Shown one piece after another: positions 40,001 through 45,300 of a DNA stretch of 64,000 nucleotides. The notes beneath the pieces were generated by a model. That model saw only the letters and a program-made list of their open reading frames with translations. It had not been told where the DNA came from and searched no databases. Positions within the stretch are counted from its first letter, which is position 1, and each line of letters starts with the position of its first letter. The position numbers were made by a program, and so were the translations under genes. This stretch comes from Undaria pinnatifida (Eukaryota; Sar; Phaeophyceae; Laminariales; Alariaceae), in NCBI GenBank assembly GCA_012845835.1, contig JABAKD010000010.1, forward strand, positions 13,300,973 to 13,364,972, in the 5' to 3' direction.

Positions 40001-41702
40001 TGATACATGCTGCTGGCGACCGGCGCTAGGAATGCGTCACGCTGACTTGCGGCTAGGAGCAACAGCAGTGATAGCCAAGCCAGCGTCGGCGCTGTTGTAT
40101 GATACTGCTGTGTGGTGCCTGATATGGGTGTGTGGGTGTGAGCTTTGTGGTGGGATGAGCGATGCGATGGGTTAAAGCACGTGTAAATTTTTTTCGACTG
40201 AGTTTTTCGACTGGATCCCCATCCCCCAGTCGGAAAACCCAGTCAAAAAAAGTTGAGTCGGAAAAGGTATTTTTCGACTCTGTAAGAAAGCCCGATTTGG
40301 GCTACAGTCGAAAAAGGCCGCTTAGGACTGACAAATCCGACTGAGTAAGAATGCCCAATACCGATATGGTCTGGCAAAGGTCCAGTACGAACCAACGCAT
40401 CTGTTTGCTGCTGTTCGTATTGCTCTACTGCTGTAGCACATGGTGATTGGGTTGATGGGTGGATGGCTTGGTCGGTGGGTCGGTGTATCGTCTGGTACGT
40501 GAGTGAGTGTTTTCGTGCCTGTATACCGGCCGGTTTTGGCATTCTTCGGGAGTGCCACAATGGTACCCGTACTATGCATACATGATGGTTCTCGGCAACA
40601 GCACGTGTTCTCGTCTGCCTGCTTGCGTTGTCGCACTCTGATGTCTGGTCGACACGAACGTACTGCTGTATGTGCCTTGTTACTCTGTGCAGGGCCGATT
40701 GCAGGCTGTTCTGACATGCTTGCGGTACGTGGATACAACTGTAACAGCAGTTATTAATAGTTGTGGCTTATTGGAGGTTGGTTTGCGCCTTCACTGGCGC
40801 GCGCACAAGAAGCAGGTTCAACAGAAACAAAAGGATAAATTGTATTAGTACTGTACCAGGTACACGTAAGTGCGTCTATGAAACGATAAAACAAACACAA
40901 AAACATGAAACATGATACCTGGTATAGTACAAGTAACTACTGCTGCTGTACTAACAACGCAGCTTGCAAAGATGAGTACTCGTATTGACCCGTAATTCGT
41001 CGAGCTCACGGCTGACGTCCTTGAAACATTTTATAAAAACATGAAACATGAACCCCATGGGCGACCAGAGCAACCACAACCTGCCACCAAAAACAAGCCC
41101 TCCAGGTGGTACAGTGCCCTATCATGACATCGCAGATGCTCCACCCCTATATAGTAGAATCACGCAGACCTAACAGGTTCCCCATACGGTGATAGCATGC
41201 ATGTGAACATACCTTCTGGGCCGCATGCAGCAACACGAGTAGCAGCGCCTTCCGAAGCAGCCTGCGGTTTGTCTAATTGCTGCTGCACTATCATGAACAA
41301 CGCATCCCCTCCTCCCCGAGCACGGACCCTCCTTCTCCTTGATCCCAGAATTTCCGTGTGGAGCTCTCCATCAGAAAAGGGAAGGTGGTTATGCCGGGTG
41401 GCTCTGCGCACAGTCGAGCTCGCGCCGGTGCCCTGCGTGGCACCAGCAGATGCTGCTCGGGAAGGGACGACGCCCCGTGTTGGTTGGAAACACGAGTTGA
41501 GGTTGTTGCTACTGCTGCGAGGAACTTTGGCGTTGATGGCGAAGGCCACCGTTCCTCGCCCGGTAGCCAGAGTCATTGGCGTTCCATACCCTCCTCGGCC
41601 TGGTGCCGCTTGCATTTGGTCCAATGCTGCTGTGCTTTGCAGGTGGGTGCCAAGTACCAACACCGAAAAACAGATCCCTCTGCTGGGTTCATGTACAAAC
41701 AT
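5255..41702 (-). CDS. PPR-SMR protein, 22-exon gene
   Basis: Proposed organellar RNA-binding protein of about 1192 residues: roughly 19 pentatricopeptide repeats, then an Smr domain and a glutamine-rich tail. PPR arrays bind single-stranded organellar RNA; the plastid or mitochondrial target is not known here. Exons on the minus strand in order: 41702-41213, 34134-34007, 33103-32891, 31481-31290, 30407-30251, 29657-29524, 28719-28654, 24804-24621, 22975-22907, 22640-22428, 20965-20876, 20192-20088, 19474-19310, 18042-17848, 16860-16751, 11149-11095, 10238-10096, 9418-9298, 8820-8707, 7996-7834, 6558-6389, 5557-5255. Each has a GT donor and AG acceptor, and all phases join, except that exon 4 needs one G fewer in a G15 run. 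Typical PPR text is CYSSAITACEKSGEWRKAL in exon 17. Smr motifs are DLHGYS (about 1008-1013) and ITGQGKHS (about 1048-1055). Start choice (41702, 41615 or 41576) is uncertain. Introns reach 7 kb. Confidence 0.9.
6389..7996 (-). CDS. PPR-SMR exons 20-21: Smr domain
   Basis: Exon 20 (7996-7834) ends the last PPR helix pair (AVYVYETVFMTRQ) and begins the Smr domain with DVVDLHGYSAAVAKAA. Exon 21 (6558-6389) carries FTIITGQGKHS. The join is in phase 1 (ACG GCA G|AG AAA). DLHG and TGxGxHS are the two conserved Smr signatures also found in plant PPR-SMR proteins such as GUN1, pTAC2 and SVR7. In other Smr proteins this fold binds or cleaves nucleic acid, but many PPR-SMR members may be non-nucleolytic, so activity is not claimed. 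The intron between them carries the retroelement at 6674-7222. Confidence 0.9.
6674..7222 (-). mobile_element. Non-autonomous retroelement with C-rich tail, copy A
   Basis: About 550 bp, oriented minus, nearly the same as plus-strand 50590-51120. It contains the shared stretches CGAACACCTCACGGCGCTTC and GATGCGAGGGTCTA. It ends CACAAACTGAGTACC followed by a run of C (read on the plus strand as G22 at 6674-6695). No open frame is conserved between copies. The one-sided homopolymer tail and common 3' end indicate retroposition. It sits in intron 20 of the PPR-SMR gene. Confidence 0.75.
9690..9855 (+). mobile_element. LINE 3' end fragment
   Basis: The plus strand encodes PIVGGVSIRSRHGASSRKGC and MTKASNK, then TGA at 9795-9797. 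This matches the C-terminus of the longer minus-strand LINE at 24958-25060 (VGGVSIRGRNGAPSRKGC, MTKASTK). The stop codon is followed at once by GTACG and a C-rich tail (9801-9855). It is a 5'-truncated, dead copy in intron 17 of the PPR-SMR gene. Confidence 0.75.
9991..10083. repeat. (AAC)n microsatellite
   Basis: About 90 bp of imperfect AAC/AAT units lie directly beside the donor of PPR-SMR exon 17 (GCGCCAG|GTACGC, donor at 10095-10090). The Asn-rich frame across it is an artefact of the repeat. Confidence 0.9.
10318..10432. repeat. Minisatellite, AGCACATGAGCATACG type
   Basis: Tandem copies of a 16-bp AGCATACGAGCACATG unit decay into 10-bp AGCACATGAG units. It lies in intron 16 of the PPR-SMR gene, upstream of exon 17. 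Cys/Val-rich minus-strand frames here come from the repeat. Confidence 0.85.
10800..11062. repeat. GATCT-rich dispersed repeat, copy 1
   Basis: Sequence built from GATCTGCACGAT, GATCTATACGAT and similar palindromic words, with the marker block GGCCGGGTGAGAGTCGGATG. The same layout recurs near 21575-21850, 26920-27290, 32205-32475 and 52740-52870. The GATCT words are longest and most irregular at the right side of each copy. Confidence 0.7.
11222..12775. repeat. 1.55-kb element with ~240-bp inverted arms
   Basis: The left arm (about 11222-11465) and right arm (about 12492-12775) are reverse complements over most of about 240 bp. Shared text includes GCACGACGCACTTGCAAATA and GGATTTTGCCG. Each arm carries a GTGTGGTCTGC-type minisatellite of different copy number (longer on the right). 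The outer ends are ggctacccct / aggggtagcc, beside G-rich runs. The 1-kb centre has no recognised gene. It could be a transposon with long inverted repeats or an inverted duplication. It is inside intron 15 of the PPR-SMR gene, so the primary transcript could fold into a long hairpin. Confidence 0.8.
12961..13353. repeat. 83-bp direct repeat pair
   Basis: 12961-13043 and 13271-13353 match at nearly all positions in the same orientation (ATGCGATTAC/TCATTACGG through GTAAAAGATGCAAGT), spaced 310 bp apart. This looks like a local tandem duplication within intron 15. Confidence 0.8.
13430..16330. repeat. Degenerate ~1-kb tandem duplication in intron 15
   Basis: Two blocks recur in order. Block A is at 13430-13660 and 15585-15840 (shared CAAGGGGTTGCGTTCCGCCT). 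Block B is at 14795-15345 and 15862-16328 (shared TTTCAAGCTCTTGCCTTTGT). In the second unit A and B are adjacent; in the first they are separated by about 1.1 kb of unrelated sequence (13700-14790). This suggests a tandem duplication followed by an insertion or deletion. No coding sequence is recognised inside it. Confidence 0.75.
16501..16609 (-). pseudogene. Partial copy of PPR-SMR exon 15 edge
   Basis: The minus-strand text reads VGAAISACARACRCG, matching YGAAIGACARAGR at the end of exon 15. The similarity continues through the donor into the intron (16501-16609 against 16674-16793). The donor GT of the real exon (GGCAG|GTATGT) has become AT in the copy. It lies about 150 bp downstream of the exon in transcription order. 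Confidence 0.75.
17040..17400. repeat. Imperfect (AGCATGCAGCA)n minisatellite
   Basis: About 360 bp of AGCAAGCAT, ACAGCAAGC and GAAGCAAGC words in no fixed period, in intron 14 of the PPR-SMR gene. Long Cys/Leu/Ala frames on the minus strand are produced by the repeat and are not genes. Confidence 0.85.
17500..17612 (-). pseudogene. Two partial copies of PPR-SMR exon 14 end
   Basis: Minus-strand 17612-17548 reads QKGYRGCYNEVLNGCE, nearly the same as QKGYWGCYNEALKGCE at the end of exon 14. A further piece at 17545-17500 reads LKGCEVEPYEAF. The first copy has lost the donor GT (GAG|ATG), while the second keeps one (GAG|GTAGAA). Both lie 240-350 bp downstream of the true exon end at 17848. Confidence 0.75.
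17629..17745 (+). mobile_element. Fragment of the C-tailed retroelement
   Basis: A piece of the 3' end of the family seen at 6674-7222: CTGCCTGGTTGGTGAAAACC through GATGCGAGGGTCTATGG and ACTGAGTACC, followed by a C-rich tail. It is preceded by another C14 run (17613-17626). Confidence 0.7.
18708..19175 (-). pseudogene. Two decayed copies of PPR-SMR exon 13
   Basis: Minus-strand 19175-19081 reads ALISVPAFNGCLDTATRKLK and 18783-18708 reads NTYNALTSVLTFSGCVEHGR. Both match NALISVLTFSGCLDMATQKF of exon 13 (19474-19310). The nearer copy has GTTAGA where the exon has the donor GTGAGA; the farther one is frame-broken. They lie in intron 13, downstream of the real exon, and contain only its 3' half. 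Confidence 0.85.
19969..20087. repeat. TTCCG / TACGC pentamer array
   Basis: About 45 bp of TTCGGTTCCG units pass into about 70 bp of TACGCTACGT-type units. The array starts directly at the donor of PPR-SMR exon 12 (GCAG|GTAATG, exon end 20088), so the donor itself may be built from array sequence. Confidence 0.8.
20450..20875. repeat. Imperfect ACATCAACACCA repeat tract
   Basis: More than 400 bp of ACATCAACACCAACATC words with interspersed AGCAGCAGTAG, ending at the donor of PPR-SMR exon 11 (TGCAAG|GTGCTC, exon end 20876). Confidence 0.8.
21158..21487. mobile_element. hAT-like MITE, 330 bp
   Basis: Ends are TAGAGCTGTGAGTCGGCA (left) and its near complement tgtcggctcacagctcta (right), a terminal inverted repeat of about 17 bp with two mismatches. 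The 8-bp flanks, ctcgttag and ctcatttg, match at 6 of 8 positions, as expected of an old hAT insertion. It has no coding capacity and lies in intron 10 of the PPR-SMR gene. Confidence 0.75.
21575..21850. repeat. GATCT-rich dispersed repeat, copy 2
   Basis: Contains CCGGGTGGGAGCCGTACGAT, ATGTTTCCGGGGTTGGATCT and TAACGGCAGCTACAGGATCT, then GATCTATATGATC-type words. It shares the order of blocks with the copies near 26920 and 32205. Confidence 0.75.
22725..22806 (-). pseudogene. Partial copy of PPR-SMR exon 10, then (TTTCG)n
   Basis: 22728-22758 repeats GATACAGCTGCATCTCCCGA and the following AACGTCGCG, nearly as in exon 10 (minus strand FREMQLY). It lies upstream of the exon, unlike the other exon copies, and is followed by about eight TTTCG units (22766-22806). 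Confidence 0.7.
24278..24345 (-). pseudogene. Partial copy of PPR-SMR exon 8 end
   Basis: The minus strand reads FALEFMVAMRKVRRRKLSN, against VALEFLEVMRKVRGRKLAK across the end of exon 8. The donor GTGAGA is intact in the copy. It sits 280 bp downstream of the real exon end (24621). The copy is framed by stops and lacks an obvious acceptor. Confidence 0.8.
24958..26650 (-). mobile_element. Dead non-LTR retrotransposon (LINE), 3' half
   Basis: Minus-strand reading shows reverse-transcriptase text: QGVAQGCTLSPNLFKVYIND, then FGDDFVGISETPEGLQEQ (the catalytic F/YxDD box), a thumb-like stretch (PKLQYAGEVWE), and a CPCGTT...H..C metal-binding-like motif. The C-terminus is MTKASTK with an immediate stop and a C-rich tail. 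Frames are broken by many stops, and about 106 bp of the palm region is duplicated in tandem (26310-26415 and 26425-26530). The clade cannot be named by eye. It is inserted in intron 7 of the PPR-SMR gene. A second truncated 3' end lies at 24868-24935. Confidence 0.88.
26920..27290. repeat. GATCT-rich dispersed repeat, copy 3
   Basis: Contains ACCGGGTGGGAGCTGTACGA and TAACGGCAGCTATAGGATCT, followed by about 170 bp of GATCTAGATCATGATCTATA-like palindromic words. This is the longest GATCT tract of the family. Confidence 0.75.
28554..28606. repeat. (TATCAA/GTATCA)n short tandem repeat
   Basis: About 4.5 units of the 12-bp word AATATCAGTATC lie just downstream of PPR-SMR exon 7 in transcription order. 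Confidence 0.85.
28737..29012. repeat. (GGACA)n pentanucleotide array
   Basis: About 275 bp of GGACA. It is pure at 28750-28860, then mixed with GGACAGAACAC units. It starts about 18 bp from the acceptor of PPR-SMR exon 7 (28719). Long open frames on both strands (up to about 225 codons) exist only because a 5-bp unit without stops stays open in several frames. Confidence 0.95.
29300..29515. repeat. AGTGCCGGTTGCC repeat, copy 1
   Basis: Contains CAGTAGTGGCAGTGTACGGA and TAGTGCCGGTTGCC. The ends are loosely inverted (acagcagtaatacctct... and ...atagaaggaccactg). Plus-strand 52885-53050 holds a second copy. The right edge touches the donor of PPR-SMR exon 6. It is probably a small DNA-transposon relic. 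Confidence 0.55.
30614..31095. mobile_element. hAT-like non-autonomous element, 482 bp
   Basis: The left end CACGGCTTTTCACGGATCG and the right end (reverse complement CAGGGCTCTTCACGGGTCG) match at 16 of 19 positions. The flanking 8-mers gaaaatac and gaaactat match at 6 of 8. The element is rich in GGGTCGGGTC near both ends, and its centre has three AAGACCATCCGGTT-type units. It has no gene and lies in intron 4 of the PPR-SMR gene. Confidence 0.65.
31290..31481 (-). CDS. PPR-SMR exon 4 with G15 frame break
   Basis: The upstream part reads SLVAWTDAEDMYKLYLADKK and the downstream part reads VFRTLYKAKRYEEALPYLED, both good PPR/TPR-like helices. They are in different frames, separated by 15 consecutive G (C15 on the plus strand, about 31404-31418). 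With 14 G, or 11 or 17, the frame is continuous and the exon ends in phase 2, as exon 5 requires. A 35-100 bp intron is less likely: the only GT candidates give the wrong phase or a very short intron. Either the homopolymer length is wrong or variable, or the allele is frameshifted. Confidence 0.6.
32205..32475. repeat. GATCT-rich dispersed repeat, copy 4
   Basis: Contains GCCGGGTGGGAGCCGTCTGA, ATGTTTCCTGGGTTGGATCT and GATCTGCCCGACGTGTGGA, in the same order as the other copies. Confidence 0.75.
32774..32839. repeat. Short inverted repeat
   Basis: GGACGTGAATATAA (32774-32787) and its exact complement TTATATTCACGTCC (32826-32839) flank a 38-base centre, about 50 bp from the donor of PPR-SMR exon 3. 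It could be a tiny foldback element. Confidence 0.7.
33676..33960. repeat. (CCAAA)n pentanucleotide array
   Basis: About 285 bp of CCAAA units, with variants CCAAG and CCACA at the edges. It is in intron 2 of the PPR-SMR gene and ends about 45 bp from the donor of exon 2. Long Lys/Pro/Asn/Gln and Trp/Phe/Gly/Leu frames here are repeat artefacts. Confidence 0.95.
35076..36940. mobile_element. hAT-like non-autonomous element, 1.86 kb
   Basis: It starts CAGGGCTTGTCATGGGCC (35076-35093) and ends with the exact complement ggcccatgacaagccctg (36923-36940), an 18-bp perfect inverted repeat beginning CAGGG as in hAT elements. The flanking 8-mers gtgactac and atgactac differ at one base, matching the 8-bp target duplication of hAT. 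Both subterminal regions carry tandem units of 40-45 bp with GGGCCGGGCC (about 35130-35330 and 36580-36890), which could be transposase-binding sites. No transposase is seen. Confidence 0.85.
37318..37560. repeat. ~60-bp minisatellite (GTACTGGCAG...)
   Basis: Four to five imperfect units with the words CCAGGTACTGGCAG, ACTTAAGTCATTTTCAGCTC and CAAGTACT, in PPR-SMR intron 1. No function is visible. Confidence 0.8.
38385..38428. repeat. (GGGT)n microsatellite
   Basis: About ten GGGT/GGTG units on the plus strand. Four G-triplets in a row could form a G-quadruplex. Confidence 0.85.
38533..38640 (+). repeat. tRNA-like sequence, possible SINE head
   Basis: Box A TGGTCTAGTGG (38539-38549) and box B GAGTTCGATTCC (38581-38592) match RNA polymerase III internal promoter boxes at tRNA-like spacing. 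The acceptor and T stems do not pair well and no anticodon arm is convincing, so it is not called a tRNA gene. An A-rich stretch follows (38620-38640), as in tRNA-derived SINEs. Only one copy is seen here. Confidence 0.35.
38876..40356. mobile_element. Two tandem copies of a ~750-bp TIR element
   Basis: Copy 1 is 38876-39623 and copy 2 is 39624-40356, head to tail. Each begins GGCCATTTCTTACACAGTCG. Copy 2 ends with the near complement (ctgacaaatccgactgagta...), so the element has inverted ends of about 40 bp. Copy 1 lacks its own last 15 bases and runs into copy 2. A third copy is at 43628-44379. Shared inner text includes GAGGGAGTACTGC and GCCAAAGCTAC. No open frame is conserved, so it is non-autonomous. 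Confidence 0.8.
41213..41702 (-). CDS. PPR-SMR exon 1: N-terminus and targeting region
   Basis: This exon encodes residues 1-163 plus one base. The first 26 residues include a short hydrophobic run (ICFSVLVLG) that could be a signal peptide. Residues 43-80 are basic and rich in Ser and Arg, as expected of an organellar presequence. I see no clear plastid ASAF-type motif, so plastid versus mitochondrion is undecided. The exon ends AACGPEG, and its CCAGAAG|GTATGT donor in phase 1 joins exon 2 to give GPEGRWREAVDMVEEL, a normal PPR helix pair. That join, across a 7-kb intron, is the main evidence that this 5' exon belongs to the gene. Alternative in-frame starts are at 41615 and 41576. Confidence 0.72.
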
Positions 41703-41873
41703 GGGTTTGTGTAGAATTGTGGGCGTTTTTTTACGGGGAGATGTTGGGCGGCCGTTGGTTTGTTTTTTTGTTTCGGGTTTCGGCCTTCCTTGTGGTTAGC
41801 GGTTTAGCTAGCCCTCGCTTGCCAACGCACGGCAGGCAACAAGAAGACATCGCGGGAGAGATAGAGAAAAATC
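41703..41873. promoter_or_regulatory. Putative bidirectional promoter, PPR-SMR / kinesin
   Basis: 171 bp separate the proposed start codons of the minus-strand PPR-SMR gene and the plus-strand kinesin gene. It contains T-rich runs (about 41730-41775) and GC-rich words. No convincing TATA box is seen on either strand. If the starts are right, both core promoters and both 5' untranslated regions share this interval, and the genes may be co-regulated. If there are upstream non-coding exons, the promoters may lie elsewhere. Confidence 0.5.
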
Positions 41874-42357
41874 ATGAGGCCCAGACGATCAACCCGCAAC
41901 GCGGGCGGTAGTGGTGGGAGTTGTGATGGCGGTGTCAACGAAAATGGCGACAGCAGTCCGTGCCAGCCGGGCGGGGAAATGGACGAGTCCATCGTCCTAG
42001 ACGCGAAAAACCTGCTAGAGATGCTGGGCGCCTCTAGCCCAGTGCCCGGAGAGGAAGGGAGCGGTGAAGAGGAGGAGGAAGAGGGCGATGAGGAGGAGGA
42101 CGAGAAGTTGGACCTGGTAATGGCCCTAGATGGCCGTTTCAGGAGCGTTGACTTAAAGAGGAAGTTTAGCGAAAGCGTGCTTCAGATATCGGGGGGTGGG
42201 GTGCTTCGCGATGAGACTGCCGGCTCTCCCGTTGCCAGCCATGTTGCCAGAAGCAGCAGTGGAGATGGCAGTGGCAGTACCGATAGCAGAGAGGGCCGCA
42301 GCAGCAGCGGCAGCGGCAGCTACAGCGGCTGTGTTGATGGTAGCATGCCAGAAGCAG
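41874..42357 (+). CDS. Kinesin exon 1: acidic N-terminal extension
   Basis: The ATG at 41874 follows an A-rich leader (gagaaaaatc). The exon encodes 161 residues plus one base, ending at GAAGCAG|GTGAGA. It contains an amphipathic stretch (DESIVLDAKNLLEML), an acidic run (GEEEEEEGDEEEDE) and a Ser/Gly-rich end. Phase 1 matches the acceptor CCGGCCAG|GAATC of exon 2 (45084), giving PEAGITAAPPAPRRIKTVLR. I infer that it belongs to the kinesin from this match and the shared strand; it could be a separate small gene. Confidence 0.7.
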
Positions 42358-45300
42358 GTGAGAGCGACAATGTTGCCTTGTCTGACCTTGTTGGTACAGT
42401 AGTTAGTGGTGTGCTGCTGCTGTCGCTGTTGTTGCTGCTGCGAGTTGAAAGGGAGTGCTGGTTTTGCCAAGAAGTTGTGGCGATCGCGATATATTTGGGC
42501 GGGCATGCATGCGCCATTTCACGCTACCACGATCATGCCCACGCCATACTGCTGCTGTAGACTACCTGGCACCTGGTACAGATTTGGCTGTTGATATTTC
42601 GGTTATATGATACCGGTACAGAGTACGAGCAGTCAGCAGAGGCTGCATCACAACGTTACAGCATAGCAGCAGTCGGTGCTCGTACCAAGGACGCAGCCGA
42701 AACCTGAATGTAGAACCGGCGCTGCCCGTCGAGACTGCCGAGTCAACGTAGGCACATTGTCGTGCGAGGTCGCGCTCTCGTAGGCTTGCAGCTTGTGGCG
42801 GCATGCTTGCTGTTGGCGTACCCCCCGCTGACATTTTGTCTCGTCGTGTAATGTTTGCCTCGCGGTGTTGTTGTTGTGTTCATCAGTTGTGCTGTATTAA
42901 TATTAATAGTATTAATAGAGTCTTAGTCTAGACTATTAGTCTAACACCATGGTAGTACTCAAATGGCAGGATAATTTTGCCGCCGAGGTTGTTCTCGCAT
43001 TAACTCGCATACGAGTAATCAAGTCCGTGGTCACAGGACAGGCTCCAGTCACTCTGGAGCTGAGGAAGACCCCAGGGAAAAACACAAACAACCCAAGGTG
43101 GTACAGGCATATATCACAGCTGACGCAATTCATGCCTCCAACAAAAACATATAAAAGCGAAATCGGGAGTCAGTCTACGATGTGCCAGGTCCATACCGGT
43201 GCATACGTCTCATTACTCACGCCTGGAGAAACCGACTATACCGCTTGCCACCCAAGAAAGACTACTCGTACCACGTATGTATTACACGTAGTATCTATCA
43301 CTACGCATACGCACGACAGACGCAAGTCAATTGGACAAAAGAAACAAAGAAAAGAAAAGAAGATAAAGGAAAGGAAAGAAGAGAGAAAAAAACGAAACAA
43401 AAAAACTAGAAAACTGAAAAAGGAAAAAGAAAAGAAAAGAAGAGAAAAAGACAAGAAAAGCAAGAAAAGACGAAAAGACTACCTGGTAGACAAGAAGAAG
43501 CAAGGAGAGGAAAAGAGAAGAAAAAAAAGAAAAAATGTCACACTAGCAGACCCTAGGAACGGCTAAAGACGGCATTGGGCTCATAGAGGGTATCAAGTGC
43601 ATCATCAATTAGAACTTTGCAGCGTTAGGCCATTTCTTACACAGTTGGATTCCGCCAGTCGAAAACGGCTCTTTTCGACTGGACGTTTTTTCGACTGGAT
43701 TCTTCTGGTCCTTCTTCTTATCGTCAGTCGAGTCGATTATATAGTTTTTGTGCTCTTCCTAGAGGCGGTTGGTGTGAGGGAGTACTGCTGTACGTCAGTC
43801 GAAATCGGTTGGCAGCTCTGTGCTTCGCCCTTTCTCCGCGAGCAACGGCTCGACGAACCCTCGTCCCAGCGAGTTGGTGGCTTTGAGCTTAGCAGAAAAC
43901 CGCCAAAGCTATGTTCATGGAGTTGCATTCAGCCGAGAGACGCCAAAGCTACAGCAGGCGCAGCCGTTGTTGGCAGCATGGGATCGATACCGCGCGCTGC
44001 TGTCGTCGTGTGATACACGCTGCTGGCAAGCGGAACTAGGACTGCGCCTCGCTGACTTGCGGCGGGAAGCAACAGCAGTGATAGCCAAGTCAGCGTCAGC
44101 GCCTTGTATGATACTGCAAGGTGGTACCTGGTATGGGTGTGTGGGCGTGTGGCCGTATATGGGTGTGTGTTTGGTGGTGGGATGAGCGATGCGATCGGTT
44201 AAAAAAACACATGTTAAGCTTTTTGAGCTGAATTTTTCGACTGGATCCGCCAGTCCGAATTCTCAGTGAAAAAAAGTTAAGTCGAAAAAGGCTTTAGCGA
44301 CTGTGTAAGAAAGCCCGATTTGGGCTTCAGTCGAAAAAAGCCGTTTTCGACTGACAAATCCGACTGTATAAAAAATGGCATCTTAGGACCACGGGGATTG
44401 CTCTCGATACAGCGTTAAGACCATGGAGATCGCTTTTCGGAACACAGCACGAGTACAGGTCTATAGCACCTGGTGTGTGTCTGGGTTTGGGTGTATCGGA
44501 TGCAGCAGTGTCTTAAGAAGCGGTGTTGCGCCGACCAGGCAGCAGCAGAGCGTACACCGCTGCAATGCCACTTGTAGGTTGCTGCTGTCGTAGTTATGTG
44601 TTCCTTTCTGTTCGGTAGTATATCAAAGCACCAGCACTTTCTCTGAGGTTTACCGGTGGCACGGTTTCGACTGCTACCGCTTTGATCGCTGCTGCTGCCG
44701 CTTTTGTGGGTATTGCGCAACATGGATCGGCCAGGTCCTCTCCGTGAGGTGTACAATGTCGAACTGGTGTCCTTTCTTTATACCTACCTTTCTTCCTTAC
44801 GATATTAGAACAAGCTGACCGACTGAATCGATGCCATAGATTAAATCTACAGCGGTAAATATATAACTTATTCATATATCACAACTATTGTAGTAGTAGA
44901 GGAGGATACACAAATAGAGCTACGTACGGGGCTTAAACATCCCAGGACGACGTTCCCAACACGTTGACAAGAACAACGACAACGACAATGTTATCGTTAC
45001 GTTTTGTATGCGGACACTATGTATGATAATATCAGCATATTCTCATCACGCTTCACCGCCGCTTCTTGCTCCGCGCCGGCCAGGAATCACCGCCGCGCCA
45101 CCAGCCCCCAGGCGCATCAAGACCGTACTGAGGGTTCGCCCGCTGGAGCCGAGCGCCGGCCGCTTGTCCCTTAGCGTGGTGGGCGCGAAGACGGTGATGA
45201 CCATCAATCCGATCGTTAAGACTGGAGCAATCTCGAACATCTTCAAGTACGGGAAGGTCTTGGACGAGACAGTGCCGCAGGTACGTACGCGCGGGTAGCG

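Larger units (their letters stand above)
34135..41212 (-). other. PPR-SMR intron 1 (7.1 kb)
   Basis: The donor is at 41212 (GTATGT) and the acceptor at 34135 (GTGCAG). The intron holds a hAT-like element (35076-36940), a minisatellite (37318-37560), a GGGT tract and tRNA-like sequence (38385-38640), and two tandem TIR elements (38876-40356). The rest (34140-35075, 36950-37300, 37560-38380 and 40360-41160) shows no recognised feature. A PPR-like frame near 37670-37800 (minus) was not accepted. Confidence 0.65.
42358..45083 (+). other. Kinesin intron 1 (2.7 kb)
   Basis: Holds a dispersed repeat at 43005-43125 (AATCAAGTCCGTGGTCACAG, shared with 50285-50400), a polypurine tract at 43335-43555 and a TIR element at 43628-44379. 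The remainder shows no recognised feature. Confidence 0.65.

Noticed and set aside
43182..43566. Lys/Glu-rich open frame of about 200 codons
   Set aside because: Caused by the polypurine tract; no motif, and it lies in the kinesin intron.
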